64,000 bases of DNA from Aphanomyces cochlioides (GCA_019828595.1 JAHQRK010000005.1:2418001-2482000); one strand, 5' to 3'. Shown: positions 42,355-53,905, counted from the stretch's first letter. Numbers and translations are program-made. Notes: generated by a model not told the origin, from the sequence alone.

Positions 42355-44213
42355 CTAATTCAACTCAGGATTATCTTCGTCTCTATGTGTAAAATCGAGT
42401 AACTCATTGACGTCTTGGGAATTATGCAAAGCAATTCGAACTCTATCGTTTTGCATGGCCAGACTAGGATCAAATACACCGGCCTTAGTGTAACCACAAT
42501 GCTCGAATATGCCTTGCATGTCGAATCTTTCAAATTCCAGCAGCATCCTCAATACAAACGATTTAAGAGGCTCGCGAGAGTTCTCCACATAGTGACGCTT
42601 CATGGATTGTTTCACAAGCCCAAACAAGTACAGGGAGCGACGTTGAATAACAGCGTGGCATAATTAAATTTGAATTGACCAATCATAGATCTTTATTTCT
42701 GATAACAAAATTTTATTGGCTAAATTTTTCGCGGCACAATTTCCCATTCTTTTGAATTTGACAACCGCGAAAATTGATAGCCTCGGATGAATGCTACCAA
42801 GACTCGACGTGCCAGACCTACCGTGGCTGAGAAGTTGCGCGCTGTTTCCATCGCTGAAAGCACATCTGTTCGCGAAGCCGCAAGAATTACCGGGTGGAAC
42901 GAGAGTTCCTTGCGTGAATGGATTCGTGACACTGACAAGTTGAAAAATTTCAAAGGCTCAAAGGCACGAAAGGGATGTCTAACCTTTGAATGGATGCACG
43001 AATTCTCCTTCTTGAAGTTCTGCATGATTTAAATATGCTACCTTTAATACCTTGTGACCTTTGTTAACTGTTTCGTTGTTTCAAAAATCATCTATGTGAA
43101 TTTCCTCTTATCAACAAATAAATTGCTATAATTTATATTTTGTCAATGAACCAGCTGTCGTATTTTTATTCAAGGGTTTGATTAGCTCGATATGATTGGC
43201 CATATAAGTCCAATTTCGTGGCCAATCAAAAAGCTCAAACGCGCTGTTATTCAACGTCGCTCCCTGCACTCTATTGGATTGAAGAAAGGGCAATACGCTG
43301 GCAGAAACAATGGTACAATTCCAATAGATCTGAGGTAGTAGACAATATCTGGATTGCAATGGATCTTCGCACCATCTAAAATCCATATCGATCCCGGACC
43401 AGGGTATGCCTTAACTGACTTGCCAGAGTGAGCATGAATACGGCAGCTGTCGATAAACTTTGATCGATCAAATGTTCCGTCTGTATGGAATATTTCAACA
43501 ATTCCATCTATTCCAATCCAGCACAGAATGGATACACGGGCCTTCCTGTTGAACTCACCCCTGAAGGCAAGTTTTGTCCCTTTCAAACAACAGCCACGTG
43601 TTCGGAGCATGCCGCGATTGCCGAAGCTCGCTTCATCCAAAAATTGGATGTTAAGTTGACTCCAATCGACAATTGACATTTCATTCGTGAATCGAATAAT
43701 GTCCGTCAGTTTGATATGGATAGCTCGTCGCTCTAGTACTTTTCGCGTATAACCAGCCTCATGTAAGATGTGCCACACAGTCGGGATGGATATTGTTGTG
43801 CCAAAGAAATGCTGAAACGCCAGTTTTGCTTCATCCAGGAAAGCCAAGGGTTTTTTGTTGTAATAATCGATGATCCATTGCTTTTGAGTATGCGAGAACT
43901 TGCAGAGTCGAACCGCTTGTTTTCGTTCATACGTGCCATCAGATTCGTATCGATTGATCAATTGTCAATTGTATTCACGTGCTTCTTGTATAAGCCTGCA
44001 AGCTGTTGTTTTGAAACACCGAGAAAGTAATATCCATACAACGCATGCATGATCGTGTTGTTTGAAGCATGGCGTTGCTCTACAGCTTGCAAGATCGCCG
44101 ACATGCTTGATGAGACTGGATGAGAAAGCAGAATAGAAATGCTGTCCTCTGATTGGTGTTCCGACACTCTTGGGGCCTATGACGTCATTGATGACGTCAC
44201 GAAATACTCTCAT
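42355..44213 (-). pseudogene. IS630/Tc1-type DDE transposase (DD34E), split and frameshifted
   Basis: Minus-strand order: an N-terminal helix-turn-helix (LYGYYFLGVSKQQLAGLYKK, up to 43958) is followed, after a one-base frame slip, by a frame from 43961 with NRYESDGTYERK. The catalytic domain has IQFLDEASF (first D) and WILDGAKIH (second D), then NPIE with the E 35 residues after the second D (DD34E). At 43266 a 636 bp element interrupts the gene. The last part, FGLVKQSMKRHYVENSRE, resumes at 42627 and runs to 42355. Because of the slip and the insertion the copy is inactive. Confidence 0.85.
42631..43266 (+). mobile_element. Tigger-like short element with CAGGGAGCGACG termini and a helix-turn-helix ORF
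   Basis: CAGGGAGCGACGTTGAATAA at 42631 is repeated in reverse at 43266, with TIRs of about 26 bp. The left flank is TA and the right flank CA (a mutated TA), consistent with TA target duplication in the transposase gene it interrupts. Inside, 42787-43032 encodes 81 aa: ARPTVAEKLRAVSIAESTSV and REAARITGWNESSLREWI form a psq/CENP-B-type helix-turn-helix, with no catalytic domain. It is a deletion derivative that keeps only the DNA-binding domain. Confidence 0.75.
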
Positions 44214-44841
44214 GTGATTGGTGTTCCGACATTTTGCCCGACATTTTTTCTGACCGGGTTAGGTTGCCTCCCACAATTTCAGAACTAAAGCACAATACAT
44301 AAACCGAACACAAGTGGGACCAGATTTGACCATATATCGAACATAAAGCCTTCGATACGAAGTCTTTGTCTCACTAGACTGTGTTCACAACATATATTTA
44401 TGTGTGTAAGACATGTTCCAGGAATCACAAAGCAAAATCATTCCAAACTTTCAAACCACTCGGAAGTCTCACTCCCACATATTTTCAACATAAATTTGAC
44501 ACAGATCTGCGATTTATGTCATTTTTGGGCGTCTTCCAGTGGTGTGGATATATACGAGACACAAGCATTGTCGAAAAATGTCGTTGATACATTCCATTTT
44601 GGTCGAGTTTATTTCAAAAATCGACACCTACGATATATCAACTTCATTATGAGATAACTTGGTTTTTGCTCACAAACACCGATTTTGCTACACAGATCAG
44701 TTTTTGAAAATTTGGTTGTAACTGAGACAGTGGATATGTCTCACCTGTAACTCTTTCTTTGAATGAAAAACTCGTTTTTGATTATTGGGTCTATTGGGTT
44801 GTGGTACAGTGTACTACTCCATTCCTCAAAAATGGCCCATT
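44214..44841. other. Junction sequence between two DNA transposons
   Basis: No gene. It contains GATGACGTCATTGATGACGTC-like palindromic bases near 44180-44200 and otherwise plain AT-rich DNA. Confidence 0.35.
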
Positions 44842-46251
44842 TGAATACTGATTTCCCTCTCAGTTTTAAACGGGTGATATTTATCGAGTTTCACAAGTCA
44901 TTTAATTGAATGAATATAAAAGTTTAGAGGCTACTCTCACTATCAGCCATTCCCATACTGACTTCGTGGCTCACAATGCCAGTGCGAGCCCAGCAGTTCA
45001 CAACAGTGCTTTGGGAGACACACTTCCAAGCGTCTTTTGCCCACGACATAGCTTCGACCAGAGGTACCTCGTACAATCTGTCTTGACGTCCATTCATCAT
45101 TGAGTCGATTTGATCTAGAGCATTTTGCAATTGCCGTTGCTTTACCTTTGCCTTAAAGGCTGCAATGATTCCCGCATCTTGGGGCTGTAGGTGAGCTGTA
45201 GTGTTCTTTGGAAGCATCTTCACCTTCACATTTTCCAGTTCAGCGTCGTCGTCAACCATATGAGGAGGAGCATTGTCCACAAGCAACACGATTTTTCGAC
45301 CCTCTTCAACCATTCGAGCATTCAATGCAGACAGGTAGGTCTTGAAGATTCGTCCATTCATCCAACCCTTCTTGCTAGATTCATAATTGAAGCCCAGTTG
45401 GTGCGCGGAGCTGCCGTTGAAGCAACGAGGCCTAGCAGCTGTCCCTATGAAGAGAGGATCCACGTGATCCGTGCCTGCTGAATTGGTGGTAAGAGCGACG
45501 GTAATTCGCTTTTTTGACTTCTTTGTTCCAGGGACACGGCTTCTTGTGATCGAGCGGTGGGGCGACATGCAGTAGAACAGCGCTGTTTCGTCCATGTTGT
45601 ACACGTTCGATGGGTCGTAGCTGCTGACAGTTCGAATCATGTCTTGTCGTCCTTCGCTCACAACATTTGGAGCCACTGAACCGGCCTCTCCATGTTGCAC
45701 TTTGGACGACAAGCCGTGCCTTATTTGAAATTTGTGGAGCCATCCTTTTGAGAATTTGATTGTTTCGGATTGTTGTATGTTCAGCTGTGTGCAAATCAAA
45801 AGGGCTTGCTTTCGAATAAGCTCCCCCGTTATGCAAACACCAAGTTCTTCGCAACGTAGCACCCAACCAACGAGCATTGTTTCGACTGCAGGGAGTGCGA
45901 CTGGCCGGTCAATCGATCGCTCTTTACTATCAGCGCGGGTGGAGCGAGTAACTTGGCGCTTGATTATGTTTCCGATTGTTGCCTTTGTAGGCGGTTTTGC
46001 AAGGTTAAACGTTTCGGCCGCCCATGCTGAAAGCACTGAATAAGACGCACCAGGACGCAGTGCATGTTCGAGGCACAACTTGTGCTTGTCATCCAATGTC
46101 ATTCTTGCCTTCGTCTTCCTTGGGGTGGACATGTCTTCAAACACAAATGATACAATTCAAATGTTTGAAAGTACTCTATATTTTGATAATATTAATTTGT
46201 AAAAATTATCAATTGTGGGCCGTTTAAAAGTGAGAGGGAAAACAGTATTGA
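44842..46251 (-). mobile_element. pogo/Tigger transposon with intact-looking transposase
   Basis: 32 bp inverted repeats (left TGAATACTGATTTCCCTCTC.., right its reverse complement ending ..GTATTGA) with about four mismatches surround a single transposase gene. The complete element may extend slightly past these repeats on either side (a CAGTGTAC / GTACTG-like motif lies just outside). Confidence 0.7.
44924..46132 (-). CDS. pogo/Tigger family transposase (402 aa)
   Basis: The ATG at 46132 starts MSTPRKTKARMTLDDKHKLC. The N-terminus carries a CENP-B/psq-type domain followed by a CENPB-type domain with ELIRKQALLICTQLNI and FSKGWLHKFQIRHGLS. The DDE_1 catalytic domain shows NMDETALFYCMSP (first D), VLLVDNAPPHM (second D) and TTAHLQPQDAGIIAAFK (third D), the classical pogo DDD triad. 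There are no stops or frameshifts. It is bounded by TIRs and could encode a functional enzyme. Confidence 0.9.
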   Translation of the reverse strand: MSTPRKTKARMTLDDKHKLCLEHALRPGASYSVLSAWAAETFNLAKPPTKATIGNIIKRQVTRSTRADSKERSIDRPVALPAVETMLVGWVLRCEELGVCITGELIRKQALLICTQLNIQQSETIKFSKGWLHKFQIRHGLSSKVQHGEAGSVAPNVVSEGRQDMIRTVSSYDPSNVYNMDETALFYCMSPHRSITRSRVPGTKKSKKRITVALTTNSAGTDHVDPLFIGTAARPRCFNGSSAHQLGFNYESSKKGWMNGRIFKTYLSALNARMVEEGRKIVLLVDNAPPHMVDDDAELENVKVKMLPKNTTAHLQPQDAGIIAAFKAKVKQRQLQNALDQIDSMMNGRQDRLYEVPLVEAMSWAKDAWKCVSQSTVVNCWARTGIVSHEVSMGMADSESSL

Positions 46252-46349
46252 CAAAAAAATACTGTCAAACGTGATTGGCCGAGAGGAATATGAGTGGTAA
46301 AAAGCAAAAATTGATTATCTTAAATGGAATCATTACTGTACCAATATGA

Positions 46350-47661
46350 CTACGTAGATGAAGCCGCTGCACGTGCAGATAGCTCAGCCGGTGTGGAGCA
46401 GAATGGTTTTTGAATCAGTCCACCAGTATCTCGACGTTGTTTCTCCTTGCCTTGGTGGGGAATCTTGTAATTGTTGCCGCCACCAACAAGCATTGATTGT
46501 TCCATGACACTCGTTAATGTAGAAAACACATTTTCCAACTTTTCTTCTCCCAACGCACGGAACGACTCTTCCACAATATCGACAAGTTGTCGAATATCCT
46601 TCGCTCGGCGTTTCTGCTGAAGTGCTTGAATTGAAGCGAAGTAACCCAAGTCCAGGACATTAAAGTCCGGCGAATGAGCTGGCTGATTCCGTACGACAAC
46701 CTCAAGGCCTGGACCTTTCCATAAGACACATGCTTCCAAGTGCGCTGATGCGTTGTCCTGCTGGACATAGACTGTCTTCCACTTGCGTGGCCATTTTGAA
46801 ATGATCGCTGGCAAGACGTTCTTCATCATCATTCTTGTGTAAGCCTCGCGAGTAACACTTTCGTTCTTCAGTTCAATCGTCCCAGCGGGTCGATTCTTCG
46901 ACGTTCTGCGCGCAGCTTCCTCAGTGACAAAAGGCCAAATGCCAATCTTACCATCAAACTTCTTGTTTGCAAGTGTCGTATCGGGGTTTTGCGACAGCAC
47001 ACAAGAACATGACCCGCCCGACATAACGCTTGTTTTGAGTGGTTCTGTGTGGGGGTTCCTCATCCAAGGTCAAGATAAAGCGAGCGCGGTCGTACGTCAA
47101 GTTGAACCACTTTTCATCCACATGTATAACATCTTCCATAGGGCCAAAGGAATACGTCAAGTCGCCACTGGAATCTGTTGCTACGACAACCTATTGGAGA
47201 CAATGTATCGCTCGATTGGCAATTTGTCCTGGGTGGAGGGCAGGACGAAGGGACGACCGTGAGTTCTTTATGAGCCCTGCGTGGACAGCTCGCCAAAGTG
47301 TTGTTTTGGATATCCCAGTCCGAAATGCTATCGTGGCGTATGTTGTGCGGTCTTCTGCTGGCACAGACTCCAACTTCTCTACAACGTCGAGAATGGCAGA
47401 AGGACGGCGCCAAGATCGTCCACGTTTCTTGACTACGATATCCTCAAGAAAGCTTGACTTGTTCAGACGGTGACCAAATTGTTTCCATATCCTGTACACA
47501 GTTCTACTGTCGACGTCGTACAAGGTGGCGACAGCCTTCAGTGCGCCTCTCTCAAGAACTCCTTCGCTTGCGCGACTCTGTAGATAGTTCAGAATCTGGA
47601 GCTTCTTGTGGGCTGCTGTGTCTTGACTAAGGCAGGTTGTACAGTGGCCCACGAAAGTCAT
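46350..47661 (-). pseudogene. mariner-like transposase, frameshifted
   Basis: Minus strand: 47661-47191 gives the helix-turn-helix part (ALKAVATLYDVDSRTVYRIW, ISKTTLWRAVHAGLI). 47160-46954 gives DVIHVDEKWFNLT (first D). 47063-46350 gives VYVQQDNASAHLEACV (second D) and SPDFNVLDLGYFASIQ (third D). That last signature is the one of plant/oomycete mariner-like elements. The spacing from second to third D is 30 residues, shorter than the usual 39 in that group, so a deletion is likely. Two frame changes make it inactive. Confidence 0.85.
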
Positions 47662-47752
47662 GGCACCCCATCGAAATTTTTTGTTTTATTGGTATATCTC
47701 AATGAGTTTGCGTCGGTTGAGATTGATAATTAATCCACTCGATAGAGACATC
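47639..47752. repeat. Left arm of a ~115 bp inverted repeat (partner 49141-49257)
   Basis: TGTACAGTGGCCCACGAAAG.. reads into the start of the mariner-like transposase and continues through GAGTTTGCGTCGGTT. The reverse complement of 49141-49257 matches with small differences. The right arm is therefore the 5' end of a second mariner copy in opposite orientation, cut off about 25 bp into its coding region. Confidence 0.8.
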
Positions 47753-47871
47753 GAATGCACAGAGCATGACTTGTAAGAAATGGCATTTTAAGCTCCAGCA
47801 CGTGAGAAATTTCAATCCTCATTTAGACAGAGCTGTCGAACCCTATGATAACATTCAATGAAACAAATCAA

Positions 47872-48969
47872 TTATATTGATTCAGTACTTAGTACTACAG
47901 TACCACCTTTAGCTAGAATGACATCTTCCATGCGCTTTGGCATTGACTGAATCAATTTCTGAATGTAGTCCTGGGGGATTTGATCCCAAATAGACACGAT
48001 TCGAGCCTTGAGGCTCTCGATTGATGTAGCAGGGAGTTCACGAAGCCTACGACTTATGAACTCCCACACATGCTCGATGGGGTTCAAGTCTGGGCTTTGG
48101 GGGGGGATGATCGAGGGTTTCGATCATATTTTCGTCGAGAAACTTCGACACAAGAGCTGCCTTGTGAATAGGCGCGTTGTCATGTTGGAATACAAAGTCC
48201 AACGGGAGTCCCAATTTCGCGACGTTGTCACCGATTTCATCTTCAAGCAGACATTTATAGTCTTCCGACATCATTTTGCCGTCGCAAAATCGTAGGGTGC
48301 CGACACCGTTGAAGTTGATGGCCCCCAAACCATGACGGTTTGGCAGCCACTCTTGAAGGTCGGTTGAAGACAAATGTCCTTGAACTCCTCACCGGGTCTT
48401 CGCCACACATAGATCCTTCCGCTTGACCCGGTGAGGTTGAAAGGACTTTCGTCACTGAACAAGACTCTCTTCCAGTGTTCTGGTGACCATAAAAGATGCT
48501 TTTTGGCGAAAGCTAAGCGCTTCAACCTGTTCGCCTTGGAGATGAACGGTTTCTTCCAGGCGGCGCGGCCATTCAAACCGACTTCACGGAGGCGACGACG
48601 GACTGTCTCCTCCGAGACAGTGACATCATGAAAAATCTCAAGTCCCTTGGCGATTGTCGGGGCACTGGCACGCCTATCCTTCAATGCTTCACGATGGATC
48701 AATCGATCCACATAAACGGTGGTCGAACGACCAGTTCCTGAACGAGGAGAAACGGTCGTTCGACCCTCGGTCTTGAACTTGATAACGATGTTTCGGACAC
48801 TGGAAGGAGCCATATTGAGCTCCTTCCGCAATTCGCTTGTAGCCAAAGCCCTGTTTATGCTTCGACAACACGCGAAGCCGGAGCTCAATCGGATGCTCCT
48901 TCCGCTGGGACATTGACGGAAAAAATGAGTGGCTTGGAGTGTGGCAATGGGCAGGATTGAGTGAAACAA
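47872..48969 (-). pseudogene. Tc1-like transposase, frameshifted
   Basis: The minus-strand N-terminal part has LATSELRKELNMAPSSVRNI, GTGRSTTVYVDRLIHREAL and VSEETVRRRLREVGLNGRAA. The catalytic part has VLFSDESPFNLTG (D), FVFQHDNAPIHKAALVSKFL (D) and NPIEHVWEFISRRLRE (E). The gene is split over three frames (48969-48271, 48373-48047, 48087-47872). It lies between the two mariner arms. Confidence 0.85.
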
Positions 48970-49022
48970 TATGTGTTGAATCTTGTTTCACTCAATCTAA
49001 TCGTTGCCACACTCCAAGCCAT
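48929..49022. repeat. Hairpin at the end of the Tc1-like element
   Basis: GGCTTGGAGTGTGGCAATGG and its near-complement further on (GTTGCCACACTCCAAGCC) form arms of about 40 bp around AATATGTGTTGAATCTTG. This looks like two terminal repeats brought together and marks the transposon end. A GGTGCCATGACTTTCG piece of the mariner arm follows at about 49048. Confidence 0.65.
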
Positions 49023-49140
49023 TCGTTTTTCCCGCCAAAATCTCAGGGTGCCATGACTTTCGACAGCGCTATCAAATTCAGGACTGAATTTTCTCATGCA
49101 CTGGAATTCAAATGGTTCGTTTTGATTGGCCAAAATATGT

Positions 49141-49257
49141 ATATTTGATATCTCTATCGAGTGTAATGATCCTTTATCTTAACCGACGCAAACTCATTGG
49201 TACCGATAAAACAAAAAATTTCGATGGGGTGCCATGACTTTCGTGGGCCACTGTACA
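49141..49257. repeat. Right arm of the ~115 bp inverted repeat
   Basis: The partner of 47639-47752. After the arm, bases 49258-49340 carry several GTTGTGCAA-type short repeats and no further mariner sequence. Confidence 0.75.
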
Positions 49258-50100
49258 ATCTGGTTCGTTGTGCAAAACGTTGTGCAATCGTTGTAGCACA
49301 ACGGGTCTGTTGTACTAAAATTGTATAACGTTTTGTTATAAATCAAGAAAAGTTTGTTATAAAGCATGTAATGAATATTCAAAGCCATCTATTAACAGAA
49401 CAGCTTGATATAAATATTCAAAGCCTTCTTGATTATTAAGAGAAACAACTTTTTTATATTGCTAACTTCGTCGATTTGCCGAATTGATTTGAATGCCTTT
49501 TCTCCTTAAATGTATCTTTTGCCAATTAAGAGATCCTCCTAGAACCATCAGCTACGCTGGGGATGCGCGAGGTACCATTGTTTCATCTTACCATAGCTTT
49601 GACTGACGCTTGTGCATCAGAGCTCCATACACCTTACATAATACACTTCTCGCATGTGTAATGTTCCTGTTGCACAACGTGTTGTATTAGTAGCAGCATT
49701 ACCTTGTTGAGCAAAAACTCAAAACGGGGTTGCACCCATTTGACTTTACTTGAACTAATTGAGTTTGACAGTGATTTTGCCTGCATAAATTTTTAATTTC
49801 GGGTCAAAGTGTATACAAATTCCAAGTACGGCCGCAATTTTCCTTGAACTGACTGTTTTGAATCGTTGCTAATTGGGAAACTTCGACGCTGATTGGCTCA
49901 TTAAATTATGTCGAGTGTAGTGCGAACGTCAAGCTATCCAATGATATCTTTCGCGTGGTTGAACTGGAAGACATGATAGATTTATCAAATTATAAAGAGA
50001 AACCGGCCATTATTGTGGAACACAGTAGTACAGTATTTGCAAAGTGCAGTACCGACTGCAGATGTCGTTGAACTTTTTGTGATACGGCTACACATTTCTT
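49258..50100. other. Intergenic, no gene seen
   Basis: AT-rich sequence with short GTTGTGCAACG / ACGTTTTGTTATA repeats, leading into the upstream region of the MFS gene. No coding frame of interest. Confidence 0.35.
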
Positions 50101-50125
50101 TTCACACGTGTCCTTCGACGGATCC

Positions 50126-51821
50126 ATGGCGGAGAACGCGACCAAGCTTGAAAACCTGGACGTGCAAGCTCCAGAGCCACCGCGCACCCCACGTGGACCT
50201 GGCTCGATCGAGATATCTCGACTTACCATGTTTGTCATAGCGTGGCTCCTCACTTGGCTCACGTCTGGAGGGCTTACCTATGGGTAAGTTTCATTCGAAC
50301 CGACGTGGCTTACATTGACTCGTAGGTTTGGGCCGCTCTACAGTCGCCTCGTGGAGGAAAAGCAATGGCATGAACTTTGTCCAGCCAATACGACTGAGGT
50401 GTGCTCGGCCCAGGAGGTTCAACTTCAGAGCATCTACTCGACTGGCATCCTCATGACAGTGCTTGGCCAGACAGTCTTTGGCACATTGCTCGACACGATT
50501 GGCCCTCGATACATGACAATGATTGCCTACCTAGTATGACACCTTTATCTGGCGCTTGACTAATGGACTTTCATTTGGTAGTTCTCCATCGCAGGCAACA
50601 TTTGCATGGCGTATGGCGACTCGAAGAATGGAACGGACGCCTTACTTGTTGCTGGCTATGCCTTAATTGGTTTCGGTGGCATGGGAATACTTTATGCTTC
50701 GCTCCAGCTTTCACAATTGTTTCGCGATCCTGAAGTGTTCACAAGTATCATGGTGGCTGCGTTTAGTTGCTCAGGTCACTTTATTCGTAGCCGGCACGAG
50801 GTTGAACATTTTGTAGGCTATGTCTACGTGTTCTTGGAGTTGCAAATAGCCCGCCATTCTTTTTATGTCGCCTATGCGTAAGTTAGAGTTGACCAGCTAT
50901 CTCTGAGAGATCTTCCTGTAGAATACTCGTCGCTGTAGCTTTAGTTGTCGTGTATCTCGTCTTCCCCGTTCACCACGTCGTTGAGGAGAGGCAAACGGTT
51001 GTTGCCCCTGGATTTCAATTCATTCGACCGAAAATTGACGTACACAGTTGCTTGAAATCATTTGTCTTCACAATTTGCATCGTTGTAGAAGTTAAAATTG
51101 AAACATTTGTGGGCGGGGCTGAAAGTCCAACTCAAGCGTCGAGATATCTATGCCCTCATTTGCATGGGCGCCTTGCTCTACTTGGTCATTGTGTTTGCGG
51201 GCGGTGCCATTCCAAGTATTGTGACGTTTCTTGACAAGGAGACAAGTGCCCATCTCAAGAATGAGTACACGAATTACCTCTATCCTCTCTTGTCCAACTC
51301 GGCGTTTTTGTTTTCCCCGATTGCTGGTTATCTCTTGGGGAAACTTGGCTTTCGCAAGACCATATATGTGGGCATCTTCATGTATGGCTTGCTGTGTGGT
51401 TCTTTCATGCTGCCGTCACTGCCAGCGCAAAATTTGAGCTTTGTCCTCATGGCTGTTTGCCAAGCTTTCCTCAATACTGTCCAATATGTCTACGTCAGTA
51501 AGTAGTTTATTCTCATGCTCATTTCACGTACTTGTAGTGCACTGTTTCCCACATGAGTTGTATGGCATGCTGTCGGGCATCATTACTCTGTTGGTGTTTG
51601 CCTACTGCCTACTTAGCTATGCCCTCACACCACTTGCCCAATATACCTTCGATGGCAACAACAACTACATCTTCCTCATTCTCCTAGGCACGACATTTCT
51701 GTCAGCCTTCCTCGTGCGTTTTCTCCGAGAAGAGTCCGAGTGCATTGATGACGATCTTCGCTTGAATTTGCTCGATATTCGTCACGAAGTTGAAACTTCA
51801 CGAGGAGAGCGCCACGTGTAA
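50126..51821 (+). CDS. Major facilitator superfamily transporter, SLC43-like, second intact copy
   Basis: Seven exons (50126-50283, 50326-50533, 50582-50774, 50817-50877, 50922-51039, 51089-51497, 51538-51821) give 476 aa. Exons 2-6 are 208, 193, 61, 118 and 409 bp, identical in size to the paralog at 28.7 kb. It begins MAENATKLENLDVQAPEPPR and has a shorter cytosolic N-terminus. MFS motif A reads FGTLLDTIGPRYM. The two genes are about 20 kb apart and in opposite orientation. The stop codon is only 11 bp from the left end of a pogo-type element. Confidence 0.85.
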
Positions 51822-51909
51822 GTGATGGCATACAGTCATCCCTCGAAATAGTGACCCCACTATAAATTTATAATCTTTCATAATATATATATTCTCAACT
51901 TTACTAATA

Positions 51910-53332
51910 TATGAGACCCCGGCAGACAAAGTGATGCTTAAGCCATTTTTCGACTTTTGAGATAATCAGCTTTGAATCTGAAGTACCACTCTTTCAGCCA
52001 CCTCCACTTCATTTGAGATATGGTCATGGGAAGGAATTGTAATAAAATAAAGCATTCATTATATTACGGACAATAAAATAAAATGAGTGACCATGCTGAA
52101 AGTTCCGATGGCGCTGGGTCCGAGTCTGCGTGGTGCGCTGAAGGCTCCGACGAGAGCGAATACTGGAATGACTCTGTACTTCCAGCAAAAATCAGTCCTT
52201 GATGGCAATAAGTCCTTAGCTATGTATGCTGACAACTGCGGTGGTCAAAACAAGAACAATTATGTGATCAAGTTTTTGCTCATGGCAACGTTTACCGGAA
52301 GACTCCATCGCGTGGACTACAACTTTTTTGTGAAGGGACATACTAAAAATTCGTGCGATCGTGGCTTTGGCCACACAAGAAAAAAGTTTTTGAAGACCGA
52401 TTGCTGGACATTTGATCACATTCTCCAGGTTGTTCAATCCTCGTCATCGTCAAACAAATGTGTGACCCTGGAAAATGAGGAGAAGCCGTTTTCCGACTAC
52501 AAGCCAGTTGTCGACGAATTGTTTTCGAATCTTCAAGGCATTCAGAAGTATCAAATGTTCAGAATGCAAAGCAGCGAGCCTAGTGTTGTTGAATGCCGCC
52601 GCTACCCAAGCGACGAACCAAAAAGATTTGACCTCAGACGTACGTACGATGGAATTGTTGTTGACAGTGACCGAGCGCTAATGTTGTGGGAGCAAGCGCA
52701 AACGATAGACCGTCCTCGGTTCAATCCTGAGAAGGCTCGAGACTTGTACAAGAAGATTCGTCCATACGTGCCACTGCAATTTCGCAACTGCGGCTACTAC
52801 GACAAGCCAAATGAGGTAGTGACCGAAGCTGCTAAACGAATCAAGCGAGCCAGAGCACAACAACAAAAGCGAAAGCGGCTTGATGATTAACTGAGCACTT
52901 GAACACGATGTATACTTGATTCAATAAATGTTACTCAGCCAACAAACAAAATGATTTTTATTTGCTGACACGTCATACAAAATGATGGCTAACGAAATTT
53001 TAAAAAAATTTCATCAAAAAATTTACCGGAAAAAAAATCCGGTTAATTTTTTATTTTTGCTGTTTGAGCATCTTCCAGTACGTTTTAAGCAAATTGGACG
53101 CCAGAAATCGGTAGCTCGTGTCGAGTATTATCCAATGGTGAAATAAAAAAATTGAAAAATTGAAAGCCGCGGCAAGGCCGTCGCGCCGACAACCATGTCT
53201 CAATAACCTTGACGAGTTCTGGGGATATTAAACCGTCAAAATGTAGCTAAGATAACGCTCTATCGCCCTGTATAGCTAACTCCAACTTCAACAAAACCCC
53301 TTAAGCATCATTTGGTCTGCTGGGGTCTCATA
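51910..53332 (+). mobile_element. DUF7869-type DNA element, 33 bp TIRs
   Basis: The left end TATGAGACCCCGGCAGACAA (to 51942) and the right end (53300-53332) are inverted repeats with 3 mismatches in 33 bp. TA flanks both sides. The element is inserted about 75 bp inside the pogo-type element, upstream of its transposase start. Confidence 0.75.
52083..52890 (+). pseudogene. DUF7869-domain protein, internally deleted
   Basis: Two frames make up this gene. An ATG at 52083 opens an acidic N-terminus MSDHAESSDGAGSESAWCAE that ends at a TGA near 52200. The other frame (first ATG 52093) continues through the conserved domain: LAMYADNCGGQNKNNYVIKF, FFVKGHTKNSCDRGFGHTRK and, near the end, VPLQFRNCGYYDKP. 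The N-terminal acidic start joined out of frame to the C-terminal domain suggests that most of the middle is deleted. DNCGGQN.N and GHT...CDR.F are typical of the transposon-borne DUF7869 proteins of oomycetes and algae. The C-terminus is strongly basic. Confidence 0.6.
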
Positions 53333-53381
53333 TACGTTTTTACAGTAAATTTCAAATTTCAAACTGAAAATCGAGCGCAAA

Positions 53382-53528
53382 ATGGAGCGCATGCGACTTA
53401 CCCACAAGCAAAAGCGACAAATCATTCAAGACAAGGCACAACACCCGTCAGCAACCCGAACTCAACTCCAACTGTGGTCAAAAGAGGAGTTTTTAAACTC
53501 AATCGTTTGTCGTCAAAATCGACAATAA
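53382..53528 (+). pseudogene. pogo-type transposase start, 48 aa remnant
   Basis: MERMRLTHKQKRQIIQDKAQ, then HPSATRTQLQLWSKEEF, is the CENP-B N-terminal DNA-binding domain of pogo/Tigger transposases. A stop follows and the catalytic part is missing. Confidence 0.75.
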
Positions 53529-53789
53529 CCAGCATATTGCACGGGATTGACAGCGCGGACATGCTAATCCTTCACCCCTCACTGTTTCCGGCTACAATCG
53601 CAAGTCATCCTGCATTTCACAAGCTTATCCTACGAACCATGTCTCCACGGAGGTATCCTTAGACTAAAAAGTAGACTCCAATTTAACATACAAGTCATTT
53701 TGAATTGGCCCTCGGTTCGTTCTCAGGACAATAATTTCTCTCAGTACTCTTATCTATTACTTCAAGCACTAACGCAACACGGAAGTATG

Positions 53790-53905
53790 AGAGTAATTTT
53801 TACATACAAACGTCAAGTCAAAAATGAGTAATTTTATATACAAATTCCAAGTACAAAAATGAGTAATTTTTACATACAAACGCCAAGTCAAAAAAAGAGT
53901 AATTT
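53790..53905. repeat. ~35 bp tandem repeat, three copies
   Basis: The unit GAGTAATTTTTACATACAAA..CGTCAAGTCAAAAAT occurs three times with small changes (53793, 53827, 53861). A part (ATACAAATTCCAAGTAC) also occurs at 49812. Confidence 0.75.
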
